The notes beneath the pieces were generated by a model that made no database searches, was not told the DNA's origin, and saw nothing but the letters and a program-made list of their open reading frames with translations. The translations under genes were made by a program, and so were the position numbers. From positions 4,340,001-4,404,000 of the forward strand of contig OZ316892.1 of the NCBI GenBank assembly GCA_973895155.1: a stretch of DNA of 64,000 nt. Reading direction: 5' to 3'. This document shows, one piece after another, positions 62,517-64,000 of the stretch; position 1 is the stretch's first letter; each line of letters begins with the position of its first letter. The DNA comes from Marsupella aquatica (taxonomy: Eukaryota > Marchantiophyta).

Positions 62517-62650
62517 CATCCTCTTGTGAGAATAATTTTCCTTTGTTTTGTTTGGAGACTCATCTTCATCTCTGATGTCGCACTGTTGCCGGGTTTAGGA
62601 GGCACAACGGAAGGTCGATTGCACTCCGTGGACAATAGGTATTGTGACAA

Positions 62651-62923
62651 ATGGCTGTCTTCCTTGAAAATCGTGTCAAACGTGCATGCCGGTTGTACAA
62701 GAGACTCATGCGACTCAAAGTTCTCCCCATCGGTATAGGAGCATTGTGGATGGGTGGTACTGGTCCTGGAGATAGGCAGAATCCTCTCCGCATTGAATTC
62801 TGCAGAATGAATGATGCAGGAGTTCCAATTCATTCGAGGTTGATGTTAACGGCGTGTTTACATTCTTTGGAGTTTTCTTGTAACTATTGTTGTCGTCGTC
62901 TTGACAACAAGTACCACAAATAG
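62651..62923 (+). CDS. Hypothetical 90-codon basic ORF
   Basis: Encodes a basic peptide (MAVFLENRVKRACRLYKRLM) with a Cys pair near the end ('CNYCCRR'). A second plus-strand frame (62463-62738) overlaps it. Neither resembles a family I know. Listed because it lies downstream of a good TATA promoter and no other gene candidate occupies the interval. Confidence 0.2.
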   Translation: MAVFLENRVKRACRLYKRLMRLKVLPIGIGALWMGGTGPGDRQNPLRIEFCRMNDAGVPIHSRLMLTACLHSLEFSCNYCCRRLDNKYHK

Positions 62924-63174
62924 GCTCACTTCTGTTGTAAGATTTGGAACGAAGACCCTTGGGTGAACCTTTCACGATGAGTGTTTTGACCTTTTCATTG
63001 AGGCGCGTCTTGTAAGGACATATTTAAATAAACAAGTCCTACCCTTGCACAGCGAATATAATATGTCACGAGTCCTAATCGTTAAACTGTTGTGCAGGGT
63101 TGGTACTGTGGATGTGTTCGGTTACACCTAGTGATTGAAGATATTTTTATTGGTGGTTTTGGTAGCTCTGCTTC

Positions 63175-63698
63175 ATGGCTGCATCAGAGAATCTAATCGT
63201 TGCAAAGATGGGATCCGTTTTAGCCCACGAGCGTAGGAAATATATTCGAGGAAAAGTGCCCGGTGTGGAATGCGGAAGTTTGTTGAATCTCACATTTGGC
63301 CCCTCCTAGCCTTGTCTTGCACACAAGATGAACACCTTGGCCTTGACCTAAAACTTCTACCAGAAGAACGACTGACTCGAATGAGAACAATCATTTGTCT
63401 TGGAGCCACCTCAAAGAAATGGAACCATCTTGTTGTTGGTACACGATTTTGGGCGCTATTGAAATATGCAGTCCGTGAGATCAATGACATAAACAAAATG
63501 CTCGCAAGCATTCCTAATGCCGACCTTCTCTCAAACATACATATTGCTAGGGTCTTCCAAGAGGAAACTAATTTCCTCCCTCCCATAGATATGCTTGGGT
63601 GCTTTTCGTATGAGCAGTTAGATCAGTTTCGTAGAGTTTGGATAAATCTTGGAGAAAGCGGGAAGCGGACAATTCTTGCATGGCATGGACGAGTCTGA
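63175..63698 (+). pseudogene. F-box-like hypothetical protein, likely frameshifted
   Basis: The ORF at 63270-63698 (142 codons) contains 'LPEERLTRMRTIICLGATSKKWNHLVVGTRFW', which has the Leu-Pro, Leu, Ser-Lys-x-Trp, Val and Phe-Trp spacing of an F-box. F-box proteins recruit targets to SCF ubiquitin ligases. Upstream, another frame begins ATG at 63175 (MAASENLIVAKMGSVLAHER) and runs to a stop just after 63300. The two overlap at 63270 and could be one gene broken by a shift. No LRR or Kelch repeats follow; the protein ends soon after 'FRRVWINLGESGKRTIL'. The start is uncertain. F-box assignment is tentative; a palindrome lies 27 bp after the stop. Confidence 0.4.
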
Positions 63699-63724
63699 GT
63701 GGATGAGGTATTGCTGCGAACATC

Positions 63725-63738
63725 CGATAAATTTATCG
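63725..63738. repeat. Isolated CGATAAATTTATCG palindrome
   Basis: Perfect copy of the 14-bp palindrome of the 62.2-62.5 kb cluster, followed by CACTCCTCATTCCT as in that cluster. It lies shortly after the F-box-like ORF. Confidence 0.85.
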
Positions 63739-63863
63739 CACTCCTCATTCCTCTAGTCGATTTTGGGTGCTCTTAGGTTTGCTCGAGAAGAGCTTGTAAA
63801 GAAACACTTTGAATGTAATTGACTCTGCCTCCCCTGACTTCGGGTTGTGTGGTTCAGAGTGTA

Positions 63864-64000
63864 TTTATCTGAAGTTGGTATTGCAAAAGTGGTTCCTTCA
63901 TATGGAAGTTGCAATTTGAAATTGAAGCGATAAATTTATCTGATGTTGGTATTGCAAAAGTGGTTCCTTCATATGGAAGTTGCAATTTTGAAATTGAAGC
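63864..64000. repeat. 71-bp tandem repeat running off the window
   Basis: A unit starting TTTATCTGA at 63864 repeats at 63935 with two substitutions or indels. The second copy ends at the window edge, so further copies may follow. The junction includes CGATAAATTTATC (63928-63940), a broken version of the nearby palindrome. Confidence 0.85.

Noticed and set aside
62185-63738. CRISPR-like array
   Set aside because: The repeats are short palindromes at uneven spacing in a eukaryotic nuclear sequence with no cas genes.

Overview
This window is nuclear DNA of a land plant. Spliceosomal genes have GT..AG introns of about 70 to 800 bp (one 1.2 kb). Two Ty1/copia LTR retrotransposon bodies, a solo LTR and several small inverted-repeat elements fill the gaps. 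Every recognisable host gene has its counterpart in plants: the meiotic MutS homologue MSH4, a BAHD acyltransferase, a BAGP1-type C2-GRAM-VASt protein, and a large nuclear protein of the Arabidopsis At2g19390/At4g29790/At5g22450 family. Intron sizes, intergenic distances and hypothetical ORFs I cannot match to flowering-plant families suggest a bryophyte, probably a moss; that is inference.

Layout. 0-4 kb: an intronless MSH4 on the minus strand, with a 54-bp tandem repeat upstream. 4-6.2 kb: a roughly 77-bp tandem array split by two inverted-repeat insertions; the first has a clear TA target duplication. 8.9-10.2 kb: intronless BAHD acyltransferase, minus strand. 10.5-20 kb: a degenerate repeat array of about 130 bp interrupted by a complete 7.66-kb copia element (11888-19545) with 5-bp target duplications, methionine-tRNA primer site and polypurine tract. 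That element carries two later DNA insertions. 21.1-21.5 kb: a related solo LTR with perfect 5-bp duplications. 24.9-30.5 kb: an 18-exon BAGP1-like gene on the plus strand; all splice phases agree. 30.5-36 kb: intergenic DNA with small tandem repeats. 36-48.4 kb: a low-complexity GC-rich leader, then a 15- or 16-exon nuclear-protein gene of about 1,495 codons with a possible 9-nt microexon. 51-55 kb: a 5'-truncated second copia element, minus strand. 55-56.2 kb: plus-strand ORFs I do not recognise. 57.3-60.0 kb: a GC-rich, broken, minus-strand coding unit with a coiled-coil tail and TATA box. 61-64 kb: gene fragments, a TATA promoter beside two NcoI-type palindromes, and a cluster of 14-18 bp palindromes built on CGATAAATTTATCG, next to an F-box-like ORF.

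The host genes are unrelated in function and do not form a pathway. The window reads as gene islands separated by layered mobile DNA, where insertion order can often be worked out. The least explained parts are the palindrome cluster at 62.2-63.7 kb and the unassigned coding units at 55-60 kb. Exon boundaries were placed by eye from splice signals, phase and remembered family similarity; no search or transcript evidence was available.
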